Assembly: GCF_014648295.1 (NCBI RefSeq) | Contig: NZ_BMQV01000001.1 | Coordinates: 62,001 to 126,000 of the forward strand | Direction: 5' to 3' | Origin: Shewanella saliphila | Lineage (GTDB): Bacteria; Pseudomonadota; Gammaproteobacteria; Enterobacterales; Shewanellaceae | Length of the DNA: 64,000 bases | Part shown: one piece after another, positions 34,813-45,718 of the stretch | Position numbering within the stretch: the first letter of the stretch is position 1 | Layout of the letters: every line of letters starts with the position of its first letter | Position numbers and translations under genes: made by a program | The notes under the pieces: model-generated | The model's database searches: none | What the model was told of the DNA's origin: nothing | The model's input: only the letters and a program-made list of their open reading frames with translations

Positions 34813-36029
34813 TGACGACCTGGTTATCAATAGGCATTTTATTTACTTTTGCCGCCATCGCCTTTGTGATTTATCGTTGGGGTAACATGCAATGTATCGG
34901 GGTGACGCCGGTACGTAAATTTACCTTTATCGCGATCTTATTTACCTCTGGATTAGATGTGGGGCTGATTATGTTCCCGCTGACCGAATTTGCAGGTTAC
35001 GCAGATTTAGCTGCCAGTCCTGAATACGGTTTTACTAATCCATTGGCCATTGAATTTGGCTTTTGGGCTTGTTTAATATGGGCTTTTTACTTTTTAACTT
35101 GTTTCTATTTTTGTGTAATAGAACCAAGAGTGAAGTTCTTTGAAATCCCATTAATTAAGTTTATCAACAACTTAGTTATTATAGGCACCTGTGCGTTTAC
35201 CGCTTACTTATTACTGTCTAATTTACCTTGGTATTTACCTAACCTTGGCGACGGTGAAACCATTGTTAGCTCATTCTATTTAATTGTATTTATGGTGATT
35301 GCCGCAGCGGTTTATTCAAGTACCAGCATTAAATATGTGCGCTACTTAAGTTTAGGTAGTACTTGGTTATTCTTTGGCTTAATCGCCATTATGTGGTCTG
35401 GGGCATTTTTGTCTGAAGATTCAAGTGTTGGTGAGTTCTTTAGTACCTTTGCGCTAATTGGTGGCTATTTTTCAAATATGCATGAATTTGTATTACCGAT
35501 GAATGATTACCATGAGTTTTACCTATTCTGGTGGTTTGCTTGGAGCATCATGATTGGTCAATTTACCTCACGTTTTGTGGGCGGCATGAAAACCTACCAA
35601 GTGTTATTAGCGATGATGATTTTCCCGTCTATACCCATTGCAATTTGGTTTACTGTTCTTTATTACTACAGCGCAAATGGCATTGATACTACAGGGTTTT
35701 ACAACCTGGCGATGGTGATTGTCGGCATTACCTTTGTGATCAATTCATTAGACTCACTGGTGCGCTTATACACTGACAACTTAAACCTTACTGTTGAGCG
35801 TTTAGGCAAAGTGCCTTACGTCATTGGCAATATCGTAGTGTTGAGTGGCTTAACTTTATTATTCAAATTAGATTTCTTAGCCATTCAATGGGTTGGCGCA
35901 CTAGCTATCACGCTCATTTTAGGATGTTTTGTTTATATTCTGAAAGGTCACTTATCAAAAGTGGCAGACATTGAGCGCTCGCCAAAAGCCAACAAAATTG
36001 ATTTTACAAAAATCGAACTACTAGATTAA
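34812..36029 (+). CDS. divergent BCCT-like choline/betaine transporter
   Basis: This 405-residue polytopic membrane protein has about ten or more hydrophobic helices. EFYLFWWFAWSIMIGQFTSR resembles the conserved BCCT helix region, and SGLDVGLIMFPLTEFAGYA resembles the early BCCT helix pair. At 405 residues it is shorter than usual BCCTs (about 500-680), lacking their long termini. Position right after betIBA suggests uptake of choline or betaine. Its start overlaps the stop of the mini-ORF at 34777. The family assignment is moderate and the substrate is inferred. Confidence 0.65.
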   Translation: MTTWLSIGILFTFAAIAFVIYRWGNMQCIGVTPVRKFTFIAILFTSGLDVGLIMFPLTEFAGYADLAASPEYGFTNPLAIEFGFWACLIWAFYFLTCFYFCVIEPRVKFFEIPLIKFINNLVIIGTCAFTAYLLLSNLPWYLPNLGDGETIVSSFYLIVFMVIAAAVYSSTSIKYVRYLSLGSTWLFFGLIAIMWSGAFLSEDSSVGEFFSTFALIGGYFSNMHEFVLPMNDYHEFYLFWWFAWSIMIGQFTSRFVGGMKTYQVLLAMMIFPSIPIAIWFTVLYYYSANGIDTTGFYNLAMVIVGITFVINSLDSLVRLYTDNLNLTVERLGKVPYVIGNIVVLSGLTLLFKLDFLAIQWVGALAITLILGCFVYILKGHLSKVADIERSPKANKIDFTKIELLD

Positions 36030-36055
36030 TACAATAACCAAAACAGGGATTGAAA

Positions 36056-36763
36056 ATGAACACTAAAATAAAAACACTTGCGCTATTAAGCTTATTTGCA
36101 CTACCAACAACAGTTATGGCAGATGAATTAAGTACCACAATTAATGCTACATCTGACTACACCTTTAACGGTGTGAGCCAAACTGACAACGACCCTGCAT
36201 TACAAGCTAGCCTTGATTATGCATTAGACAGTGGTTGGTACATGGGTGCATGGGCGTCGAATGTTGATTTTGGTGACGGTGAAGATACTTGGCTGGAGCT
36301 CGATTTCTATGTGGGTAAATATATGGAGCTTACCGACCGAGTGTCACTCGATGCCGGTATCGCATATTACACTTACCATGGTGATGATGCGTCTGATGAA
36401 TATTACTATCCAGAAGTTTACAGTAAATTTGGCTATACCTCGTCGTTAGGCCAAAGTGAGTTAAACTTTTGGTACTCATGGGATTACTTTGGCCTAGATG
36501 CTGGCCATTACATTGCCATGGTAGCCCATACTTTTAGCGTTGCTGAAGGGCATGACATCCGTGTGAGTTTTGACCGTTCAACATCAAACGATAAAGACAA
36601 GTGGTCATGGGATGGTGATAAGTCTTACAACCATTATCGTGCAGAGTACATGACTAGCTGGGAAGGCTTTGACTTTAACGTTGCCGTTGAGGATACCAGC
36701 ATGGACACTGACTTAAGTGATACTCGTGCAGTGTTATCTGTGTCGCGTACATTCTCACTATAA
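36056..36763 (+). CDS. TorF-like putative porin (Gcw_chp family)
   Basis: The 235-residue outer-membrane protein starts with a signal peptide (MNTKIKTLALLSLFALPTTV, cleaved after MADE-like Ala) and continues with alternating aromatic beta-strands (TSDYTFNGVSQTDNDPALQA, VDFGDGEDTWLELDFYVGKY). It ends in a Phe-x-Leu type terminus (SRTFSL), as porins do. These are features of the Gcw_chp/TorF group. I use the ATG at 36056, with AGGGA upstream; a TTG at 36050 precedes it by two codons. Placement after the transporter suggests outer-membrane passage of choline or betaine, an inference. A strong terminator closes the unit. Confidence 0.8.
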   Translation: MNTKIKTLALLSLFALPTTVMADELSTTINATSDYTFNGVSQTDNDPALQASLDYALDSGWYMGAWASNVDFGDGEDTWLELDFYVGKYMELTDRVSLDAGIAYYTYHGDDASDEYYYPEVYSKFGYTSSLGQSELNFWYSWDYFGLDAGHYIAMVAHTFSVAEGHDIRVSFDRSTSNDKDKWSWDGDKSYNHYRAEYMTSWEGFDFNVAVEDTSMDTDLSDTRAVLSVSRTFSL

Positions 36764-36778
36764 TTTGATCTAATCGTC

Positions 36779-36816
36779 AAAAGCAGAATAGCTGCATGCA
36801 GTTATTCTGCTTTTTT
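36779..36816 (+). terminator. terminator after the porin gene
   Basis: AAAAGCAGAATA and TATTCTGCTTTT pair over 12 bp around a 12-base loop, followed by T. It ends the osmoprotectant unit. Confidence 0.85.
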
Positions 36817-36901
36817 AATTTTGCGCATGAGTAATAGGCCATTTTCTGTTAAGGTGCAGGCTTAATTATTCTCAGACTAACCAAGTGATTGGTAAGAGGA
36901 C

Positions 36902-37387
36902 ATGATGGAAAAGTACGAACAACTATTAATTTCATTGCGCAGAGTGATTAGAGCTATCGATATTCATTCTCGCCAATTGAACAAACTGTCTGGCCTCACG
37001 GGTCCTCAGCTTATGGTGATGAAAAAAGTCAAAGAGTTGGATGCGCCGTTAGCTAAGCAGATTGCTCAAGAAATTAATTTAAGCGCAGCCACTGTCACCA
37101 CCATTATTGATCGCTTAGAAAGCCGTAATCTGGTGATTCGTACTCGCAGTGAAACAGATAAACGCAAAGTGCATTTGTCGTTAAGCGAAGCCGGTGAAGA
37201 GTTACTCAGTGGATCGCCAAAACCACTTCAAGAGCATTTTATTAAGCATTATCAAAATCTTGAAGAGTGGGAGCAAAGCCAACTTTTATCAGCAGTGGAA
37301 CGCATCGCCTCAATGATGGACGCAGACGAAATAGACGCAGCACCAGTATTATTGGTGGGTCAAATCCAGCCAGAAGTGCCGCAGTAA
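36902..37387 (+). CDS. MarR-family regulator (CosR/EctR-like)
   Basis: The protein is 160-161 residues with a MarR winged helix: LAKQIAQEINLSAATVTTII (about 56-75), then DRLESRNLVIR and a wing at SETDKRKVHLSLSEAG. The start LISLRRVIRAIDIHSRQLNK is like that of EctR and the Vibrio CosR repressors of compatible-solute genes. Two adjacent ATG codons (36902 and 36905) are possible. Location after the bet/transporter block supports an osmotic-stress regulator. Likeness to CosR is by memory, so the specific role is tentative; the MarR fold is certain. Confidence 0.8.
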   Translation: MMEKYEQLLISLRRVIRAIDIHSRQLNKLSGLTGPQLMVMKKVKELDAPLAKQIAQEINLSAATVTTIIDRLESRNLVIRTRSETDKRKVHLSLSEAGEELLSGSPKPLQEHFIKHYQNLEEWEQSQLLSAVERIASMMDADEIDAAPVLLVGQIQPEVPQ

Positions 37388-37426
37388 ACTGCCCTACTTT
37401 ATTGTTAAGCATTCAACCAGATACAC

Positions 37427-37454
37427 AAACGCGAGCATGAGCTCGCGTTTTTTA
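37427..37454. terminator. terminator between the MarR gene and the SDR gene
   Basis: AAACGCGAGC with GCTCGCGTTT forms a 10-bp stem with an ATGA loop and a T tail, between convergent genes. Confidence 0.9.
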
Positions 37455-37473
37455 TATCTAGTTTCTCTGTTTA

Positions 37474-38142
37474 TTACCAAGGTAACTCTTGGCCATTAGA
37501 ATGTTTAAATACACCAGAATTTGCCATGGTTAACTGGTCTATTAGGCCAATCAACCGCGAGGCTGAGTCAGTGGCAGAAATATCACCACCGTGATTCACC
37601 ATCTCAGTTTGCACATAGCCTGGATGATAAATACCCACAGCAATCTCTCTTGGAGCTAAGTCATGAGCTAATGACATTGACGCTGCATTTAACGCCGCCT
37701 TAGACATGCGGTAACCATAACGACCACCCGAAGTGTTATCGGTAATCGATCCCATGCGTGAGGTGATCATCGCCACTTTGGCTCCGTTAACTAAATTAGT
37801 TTGTAAACTGGCCACTACATGCAAAGGTGCTAACGCATTAACCTCAAACTGTTGGCGTATGGTGTCGAGATTAAGGTGCCCTAATTTTTCGTCACGTAAA
37901 ATACCCGCATTACAAATTAACAGGTCAATTTTCACCCCATGTAAACTGTGTTGCATGGTTTCAATACCTGAAGCTTCTGTCACATCAACACCTTCAATCA
38001 CCTTAACATTGTTGCCTAAGGCGGCGAGTTCTACCGACGATTGTCGACAAAGCGCATAAACAACGTGGTTTTGCTGTGCATATAATGTCGCAAACGCCAG
38101 ACCGATGCCACGGTTTGCCCCGGTAATCACAATTGTTTTCAT
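37474..38142 (-). CDS. short-chain dehydrogenase/reductase
   Basis: This 222-residue classical SDR has the cofactor loop TGANRGIGLAF at the N-terminus, NAG at about 78-80 and the catalytic Tyr-Lys in RYGYRMSKAALNA, with Ser in MITSRMGSI. Similar proteins are annotated as C-factor or sniffer-like SDRs; substrates are unknown. Its start overlaps the stop of the upstream zinc-ribbon gene (ATGA), so the two are cotranscribed. I considered it as the missing uronate (DEH) reductase of the alginate route, but it is 27 kb away and not in that operon. Confidence 0.9.
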   Translation of the reverse strand: MKTIVITGANRGIGLAFATLYAQQNHVVYALCRQSSVELAALGNNVKVIEGVDVTEASGIETMQHSLHGVKIDLLICNAGILRDEKLGHLNLDTIRQQFEVNALAPLHVVASLQTNLVNGAKVAMITSRMGSITDNTSGGRYGYRMSKAALNAASMSLAHDLAPREIAVGIYHPGYVQTEMVNHGGDISATDSASRLIGLIDQLTMANSGVFKHSNGQELPW

Positions 38143-38453
38143 GTTAAATCCTTATTATCAGTTGTATCGGCCACAATCATTTTGCCTTTAAATACACCCA
38201 ACAGTGCAATACAAGCACCAGCAAATGCCGCAAAAGAGCACATTAAGCGATAATCACTGTTTTCAATAAAAAAGTTAGCAACACTGAATATGAGCAATAG
38301 CAGCATGCCGATATTTTTTATCTGCATCATTTTAGGCTCAAACATCAACCAGGTTTCGCATTTAGGGCATTGCGCTTCAACGCCATGTTGACCTTTACGA
38401 ACCACTTTTAACGATCGTCTTGCTAATTGACTGTTGCAGCTAGGACATTCCAT
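38139..38453 (-). CDS. small membrane protein with N-terminal zinc ribbon
   Basis: The 104-residue protein begins MECPSCNSQLARRSL, and a second pair, QCPKCETW, completes a four-Cys zinc ribbon. Two hydrophobic stretches follow (NIGMLLLLIFSVANFFI and LMCSFAAFAGACIALLGVF), giving a two-helix membrane protein. No function is known to me. Its stop overlaps the SDR start (ATGA). A similar but unrelated zinc-ribbon membrane protein occurs at 45997-46314. Confidence 0.75.
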   Translation of the reverse strand: MECPSCNSQLARRSLKVVRKGQHGVEAQCPKCETWLMFEPKMMQIKNIGMLLLLIFSVANFFIENSDYRLMCSFAAFAGACIALLGVFKGKMIVADTTDNKDLT

Positions 38454-38568
38454 TTAAATACACCTCACGTCTCTCAATGCCAATATGATAACGCGGCCTA
38501 ACTGTCTGATAAAGTTACAATGCAGTTAAATATGATATATCGATAATCAAATCCGCTTACAATTTTTG

Positions 38569-38598
38569 AGTGTTCATTCAAATAAGTATTTGAACACT
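38569..38598. promoter_or_regulatory. inverted repeat upstream of the haloacid dehalogenase gene
   Basis: AGTGTTCA (38569-38576) and TGAACACT (38591-38598) are perfect complements; an inner pair TTCAAAT/ATTTGAA (38577-38594) overlaps them. It is about 95-125 bp before the gene start. It could be an operator. Confidence 0.45.
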
Positions 38599-38693
38599 TG
38601 ATACAGTTGGTTTATAGTCTGGCAATAGATTTAACGATTAAAGCGAATGTCTCGCGCAGATAACCGCTTTGATCATGTAGGAATGAAAAACGT

Positions 38694-39365
38694 ATGAACT
38701 ACTCTATTGGTTTTGATGTGTATGGCACTCTTGTCGACCCAGTTGATATGGGACTGCATCTTGAAAACCTTATTGGCGATAAAGCCTCGGAATTTGGTCA
38801 GTTGTGGCACGATAAAAAAGTAGAATATGCCTTTAGACGTGGGTTAATGCAGCAATATGCCGACTTTACCGTTTGCACTCAACAGGCGCTGCAATATTGT
38901 TTAAATGTATATCAGTTATCGTTGTCGACTGCAGACCAACAACAGTTAATGGCAAGATTTGCTGAGTTAAGCGCGTTTGATGATGTGATCCCAGGGCTTA
39001 AAAAGCTCGTACAGCAAGGGCATCAGTTAGCAGCATTTTCTAATGGGCCTGAATTGTCAGTACGAAAGTTAATGACTAATTCCCATGTTTTGCCACACTT
39101 GCAACACGTGATAAGTGTTGATGATTTACAGACTTATAAACCCAATCCTGACGTTTATCAGTATTTAATGAGACGAATGCACGCTGATATGAACTCATGC
39201 ATGATGGTATCGAGCAACCCTTGGGATGTTATTGGGGCTAAATCGGCGGGTTTACAAGCAGTATGGGTAAAAAGAAGCCCAAGTAAATTATTTGACCCAT
39301 GGGAAATTCAACCTGATTTAATCGTGAGTGATTTGTGTGAATTAGCCGAAGTTCTCAATAGTTAA
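38694..39365 (+). CDS. haloacid dehalogenase type II-like hydrolase
   Basis: The 223-residue HAD protein has the nucleophile Asp8 in GFDVYGTLVDP, then SNGPELSVRKL, KPNPDVYQYL and SSNPWDVIGAKSAG, in the order of the (S)-2-haloacid dehalogenase group. The first motif, DVYGTLVD, is that of this group. It would release halide from short haloacids, or may act on another small substrate. It stands between two regulatory-looking gaps and precedes the GST-like gene, so a detoxification pair is possible. Confidence 0.88.
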   Translation: MNYSIGFDVYGTLVDPVDMGLHLENLIGDKASEFGQLWHDKKVEYAFRRGLMQQYADFTVCTQQALQYCLNVYQLSLSTADQQQLMARFAELSAFDDVIPGLKKLVQQGHQLAAFSNGPELSVRKLMTNSHVLPHLQHVISVDDLQTYKPNPDVYQYLMRRMHADMNSCMMVSSNPWDVIGAKSAGLQAVWVKRSPSKLFDPWEIQPDLIVSDLCELAEVLNS

Positions 39366-39504
39366 TTGCCAAATTTACCGTCTCGTGTTGACCACAGAGA
39401 TTACACGGCGATAACAACAGACATTTAATTAACCGCAAGACATTGTAAGCATCATGGCATCAGCAATGACAGGCGACAAAACTTTATCAAGTAAGAGGAT
39501 TTTT

Positions 39505-40356
39505 ATGAGTAATCAATATGTTCCACCTAAAGTGTGGGTTAATGAACCAAGCAGTGCCAACAAGTGGGCTAACATAAACAGCCCTGATTCTGGCGCTCGT
39601 TTTGAAAAAACACTGCCTGTAGGTGAACATGCACTGCAGTTGTATTCACTTGGTACGCCTAATGGCCAAAAAGTGACGATTATGCTTGAGGAGCTTTTAG
39701 CGCTTGGTGTAAAAGAAGCCGAATATGATGCGTACCTCATTAATATCAGCGAACTTGACCAGTTCTCTTCAGGCTTTGTTGCTGTTAACCCTAACTCAAA
39801 AATCCCTGCCCTAGTTGATAACTCAGGTGATGAGGCCGTCAATGTATTTGAGTCAGCGTCTATCCTTGTGCATTTAGCTGAAAAATTTGGCCACTTCTTA
39901 CCACAATCTGGGCCGGCGCGTACTCAAACCTTTAATTGGTTATTTTGGGCACAAGGTTCTGCACCATTTCTTGGTGGTGGATTTGGCCACTTTTATGCTT
40001 ATGCTGATGAAAAACAAGAGTACCCAATTAATCGCTTTGCGATGGAAGCTAAGCGTCAGTTAGATGTACTCGACAAACAACTCGCCAACAACACCTTTAT
40101 CGCTGGTGAAGAATTTACCGTAGCCGATATGGCTATTTGGCCTTGGTATGGCAACTTAGTTTTAGGCAACTTATACAGCGCGGCAGAGTTTTTAGATGTT
40201 GCCAGTTATAAAAATGTGATGCGTTGGGCAAATCTTGTATTACAACGCCCAGGTGTGCAACGTGGCAAAATTGTCAATACATCATGGGGTGATGTGAGCT
40301 TAGCTGAACGTCACAGTGCTGCAGACATTGACGCTGCACTTAACAGTGAAAAATAG
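39505..40356 (+). CDS. yghU: GST-family disulfide-bond oxidoreductase, YghU-like
   Basis: At about 283 residues it is longer than normal GSTs, as YghU is. It has an N-terminal extension (YVPPKVWVNEPSSANKWANI), then a thioredoxin-like half with LYSLGTPNGQKVTIMLEELL and an alpha-helical half with EFTVADMAIWPWYGNLVLGN. YghU binds two glutathiones and reduces disulfides. The start is the ATG at 39505, after GAGGA; an upstream frame from 39454 lacks family sequence. A strong shared terminator follows. Confidence 0.9.
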   Translation: MSNQYVPPKVWVNEPSSANKWANINSPDSGARFEKTLPVGEHALQLYSLGTPNGQKVTIMLEELLALGVKEAEYDAYLINISELDQFSSGFVAVNPNSKIPALVDNSGDEAVNVFESASILVHLAEKFGHFLPQSGPARTQTFNWLFWAQGSAPFLGGGFGHFYAYADEKQEYPINRFAMEAKRQLDVLDKQLANNTFIAGEEFTVADMAIWPWYGNLVLGNLYSAAEFLDVASYKNVMRWANLVLQRPGVQRGKIVNTSWGDVSLAERHSAADIDAALNSEK

Positions 40357-40368
40357 CGTTTACTAAAC

Positions 40369-40399
40369 AAAAAACCTAGCAATGATTGCTAGGTTTTTT
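40369..40399. terminator. bidirectional terminator between yghU and fadH
   Basis: A 14-bp perfect stem (AAAAAACCTAGCAA and complement) with a TGA loop lies between convergent genes. Confidence 0.92.
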
Positions 40400-40423
40400 T
40401 GTTATACAACGGCTTAACAGAGC

Positions 40424-42439
<2,016 letters not shown>

Positions 42440-42507
42440 TCAAACATCCTTTTTAAACAAGTGATTTAAACCAGCATACAACGACATTACCGTTTGCTCA
42501 ATCATTT

Positions 42508-42519
42508 AAACGGTCGTTT
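42508..42519. promoter_or_regulatory. candidate PsrA (fatty-acid regulator) box before fadH
   Basis: AAACGGTCGTTT with flanking TTT/GTT is the AAAC-N4-GTTT core of the PsrA motif, in the fadH promoter region. PsrA control of fadH is known in Shewanella from regulon work. Confidence 0.6.
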
Positions 42520-42602
42520 GTTAAAAACCTTTACAATTCAGTTTCACATTTAAATTGATATTCAGTTAGGATGACTATATTAGACTGATAAAGGAGTGGC
42601 TA

Positions 42603-44447
42603 ATGTCCGCTAAACCCTCGTTTTTAAAAAGGATGTTTTTACTGTTGTGGAACACGGTAAACACTATTCGCAAGCTTATTATTAACTTCGTTTTTTTTGG
42701 TATCCTCGCCATCATCGGTGTGGTGTTACTGAGCAGTGATGACGAAATCATCGTCGAAGACCAATCAGCATTAGTACTAAACCTCTCTGGTAGCATTGTT
42801 GATCAAAAACATTATGTGGACCCTTTTGAAGCGGCATTGACCCAAGGCCAAGAAAACGATCCTAATGGTGAAATTTTATTATCTGACGTGCTTTACAGTA
42901 TTAATAACGCCACTGAAGATAAGCGCATCACCAGCATCGTATTAGACTTAGCCAACCTGCAAAGTGCAGGGATAAGTAAAATGACTGCCATTGGCGAAGC
43001 GCTAACGCAATTTAAAGCCGCCAACAAATCAGTCATTGCCATGGCCAATGGTTATGATCAAAACCAATACTTTTTAGCCAGTTTTGCTGACAAAATTTAC
43101 CTTAACAACAAAGGCATGGTGTCACTTGATGGCTTAAGCCGTTATCGCCTTTATTACAAAGCGGCGTTAGAAAAGCTCAAAATCACCACCCATGTTTTCC
43201 GTGTAGGTACGTTTAAGTCAGCGATAGAACCTTTTATTCGCGATGATATGTCTCAAGCAGACAAAGAAGCCAGCAAAGTGTTGCTAGGTGACATCTGGCA
43301 AAGTTATTCAACCATAGTGGCCAATAACCGTCAGATAGCACCTGATCAATTGGTATTGAGCACAGATGCATATCTAGAACAACTTGAACAAGCGGATGGC
43401 GATAGCGCCCAAATGGCCATTAACATGAAATGGGTTGATGAGCTGGTAACAGCTGATGCATTTCGTTTAGCCATGATGGAACGTGTTGGTAGCGACAAAG
43501 AAGGCAAAACCTTTAGACAGATTAGCTTTAACGACTATCGCAGTGTCACCGCACCGTTACCTAAGTTTGTTGAAAGTGACTCAGTTGCAGTGATTGTGGC
43601 CAAAGGTAATATTTTAAACGGTAAGCAACCAGCGGGTCAGATTGGCGGCGAAAGTACCTCTGACTTATTAATGAAAGCGCGTTTTGATCCTGTTGTTAAA
43701 GCGGTCGTGTTGCGTGTTGACAGCCCTGGCGGCAGTGCATTTGCATCAGAGCAAATTCGCCAAGAAGTATTAGCATTAAAAGCGGCGGGTAAACCGGTTG
43801 TGGTCAGTATGGGCAGCTTAGCCGCATCAGGTGGTTATTGGATCTCAGCTAGCGCAGATTACATTGTTGCGACACCAACAACGTTAACTGGCTCTATCGG
43901 TATTTTTGGTATGTTTGCCACGTTTGAACAGGCATTGACACATATTGGTGTTACATCTGATGGGGTAGCGACTTCAGATTGGGCAGGTTTATCGCCAGCG
44001 CGTGAACTCAGTCCACAAGTTGCTGCCGTTATTCAACGTCATATTGAGCGTGGATATCATGAGTTTATTTCGTTAGTGGCACAAGAACGTCATATGACCC
44101 TTGAGCAAGTTGATAATATTGCCCAAGGCCGTGTATGGACCGGTAAACGCGCCCTCACCTTAGGTTTAGTTGATGAACTCGGTGATATGGACGTTGCGCT
44201 GACTAAAGCGGCAGAGCTGGCTAACATGGATAAGTATGATGTTAAGTTGATTGAGCAAGAACTCAGTGCAGAGCAGCAGCTGATGCAAGAAATCTTCAAT
44301 GCGACGGCGTCTTATATGCCAAGCAGCTTTAGCCAAAGCACTGTCGTTGAGAAGATGGTTCAGCAATGGGCGAGCGTTTATGAGGAATTTTCAAAATTTG
44401 ACGACCCTAATAATGCTTACCTTTATTGTGAAGATTGCAGTTATTAA
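42603..44447 (+). CDS. sppA: signal peptide peptidase SppA, 67-kDa type
   Basis: The 614-residue protease has an N-terminal membrane helix (LIINFVFFGILAIIGVVLLS) and two tandem SppA domains. The general-base Lys is in FRVGTFKSAIEPF (about residues 199-211) and the nucleophilic Ser in GSLAASGGYWISA (about 400-412), as in E. coli SppA. SPGGSAFASEQIR is the usual dyad-domain sequence. It cleaves leftover signal peptides in the membrane. A ribosome site, AAGGAG, precedes the ATG. It is a single-gene unit with its own terminator. Confidence 0.95.
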   Translation: MSAKPSFLKRMFLLLWNTVNTIRKLIINFVFFGILAIIGVVLLSSDDEIIVEDQSALVLNLSGSIVDQKHYVDPFEAALTQGQENDPNGEILLSDVLYSINNATEDKRITSIVLDLANLQSAGISKMTAIGEALTQFKAANKSVIAMANGYDQNQYFLASFADKIYLNNKGMVSLDGLSRYRLYYKAALEKLKITTHVFRVGTFKSAIEPFIRDDMSQADKEASKVLLGDIWQSYSTIVANNRQIAPDQLVLSTDAYLEQLEQADGDSAQMAINMKWVDELVTADAFRLAMMERVGSDKEGKTFRQISFNDYRSVTAPLPKFVESDSVAVIVAKGNILNGKQPAGQIGGESTSDLLMKARFDPVVKAVVLRVDSPGGSAFASEQIRQEVLALKAAGKPVVVSMGSLAASGGYWISASADYIVATPTTLTGSIGIFGMFATFEQALTHIGVTSDGVATSDWAGLSPARELSPQVAAVIQRHIERGYHEFISLVAQERHMTLEQVDNIAQGRVWTGKRALTLGLVDELGDMDVALTKAAELANMDKYDVKLIEQELSAEQQLMQEIFNATASYMPSSFSQSTVVEKMVQQWASVYEEFSKFDDPNNAYLYCEDCSY

Positions 44448-44521
44448 TCGATGTGCTGACGCGACAATGTCTCACGGTTAACGATTCATATTTTTACTAA
44501 TATGAAGATTATTCAAAAAAG

Positions 44522-44542
44522 GCCTGCTAAGCAGGCTTTTTT
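44522..44542 (+). terminator. terminator of sppA
   Basis: GCCTGC-TAA-GCAGGC followed by TTTTTT; A run on the other side. Confidence 0.85.
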
Positions 44543-44614
44543 ATTGGGGATCTGCAAATAAACTCGTATAATTTGCATTATCTTCATTTACAGTCTCTTT
44601 CGAGTGCACACTTC

Positions 44615-45628
44615 ATGACAAAACGTTCAATCTATGTAGCCTATACTGGCGGTACTATCGGTATGCAAAAGACAGCTAATGGCTTTGTGCCTGTCGCAGG
44701 TTTTTTAACGGATTGTGTTCAATCTATGCCTGAATTTTACCATGACGAAATGCCATCATTTGTCATCCATGAGTATAGCCCACTGATTGACTCGTCAAAC
44801 ATGGCCCCTACAGACTGGCAAATGATTGCTGATGATATTCATGCAAATTATGACAAATACGATGGCTTTGTGATTTTGCACGGCACTGACACCATGGCTT
44901 ACACTGCATCGGCATTGTCGTTTATGCTGCAAGGTTTATCTAAGCCAGTGATCGTCACGGGCTCGCAAATTCCATTAGCGCAACTCCGCTCAGACGGACA
45001 AACCAATTTACTCAACTCGTTATACATTGCCGCTAATTATCCTGTGGCCGAAGTATGCTTGTTTTTTAATAATAAATTGTTTCGTGGTAACCGCTCAACT
45101 AAAGCACATGCCGATGGTTTTGATGCATTTGCCTCGCCTAACTTTCCGATATTATTAGAAGCTGGGATTAAGATTAATGTCAAAGCAGGCAAGATTACCG
45201 TGCCGACGGAACAACCGTTAGAAGTGGTCACCATTAGCCCACAACCTGTTGGTGTGGTGACGTTATACCCTGGTATTTCTACTGAAATCTTTATGAATAT
45301 TTTGCAGCAGCCCGTAAAAGCCTTGATCATGTTGACTTTTGGTGTGGGTAATGCTCCACAAGATAAAAACTTATTAGACACGTTAAAACAAGCTGATGAA
45401 CGTGGAATTGTGCTGGTTAACCTAACACAATGCTTCCAGGGTAAAGTGAATATGGGTGGCTACGCTACCGGTAATGCATTAGCGCAAGCTGGAGTGATCA
45501 GCGGTTCAGATATGACCATTGAAGCAGCATTAGCTAAACTGCATTATTTGCTATCAATTGGTTTAACACCCAATCAAATAAAACAACGTATGCAGCAAAA
45601 CCTTGTGGGTGAACTTACCGAAGGTTAA
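44615..45628 (+). CDS. ansA: L-asparaginase I, cytoplasmic
   Basis: From the ATG at 44615 the protein is 337 residues (E. coli AnsA is 338). The N-terminal nucleophile Thr is in VAYTGGTIGMQK, and the second Thr/Asp pair in LHGTDTMAYTASALS. It hydrolyses asparagine to aspartate and ammonia. A longer frame from 44573 has no support. It lies between two strong terminators, next to YeaC-like and zinc-ribbon genes on the opposite strand. Confidence 0.95.
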   Translation: MTKRSIYVAYTGGTIGMQKTANGFVPVAGFLTDCVQSMPEFYHDEMPSFVIHEYSPLIDSSNMAPTDWQMIADDIHANYDKYDGFVILHGTDTMAYTASALSFMLQGLSKPVIVTGSQIPLAQLRSDGQTNLLNSLYIAANYPVAEVCLFFNNKLFRGNRSTKAHADGFDAFASPNFPILLEAGIKINVKAGKITVPTEQPLEVVTISPQPVGVVTLYPGISTEIFMNILQQPVKALIMLTFGVGNAPQDKNLLDTLKQADERGIVLVNLTQCFQGKVNMGGYATGNALAQAGVISGSDMTIEAALAKLHYLLSIGLTPNQIKQRMQQNLVGELTEG

Positions 45629-45666
45629 TAAATTAAAGCACTGATTTTTATAGATTTAAAAAACAA

Positions 45667-45696
45667 AAAAACGCGAACCAAAGGGTTCGCGTTTTT
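45667..45696. terminator. terminator between ansA and yeaC-like gene
   Basis: AAAAACGCGAACC with GGTTCGCGTTTTT, 13-bp stem, 4-base loop, in a convergent gap. Confidence 0.92.
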
Positions 45697-45718
45697 GATT
45701 AAAAAATTTCACACAAAT

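Noticed and set aside
37474-38142. The SDR as the missing DEH reductase of the alginate pathway.
   Set aside because: It is far from the alginate island, is coupled to a zinc-ribbon gene, and has no TGTATTACA site in front.
45037-45381. A 114-codon frame antisense to ansA.
   Set aside because: Overlaps a clear asparaginase gene; no ribosome site or recognisable product.
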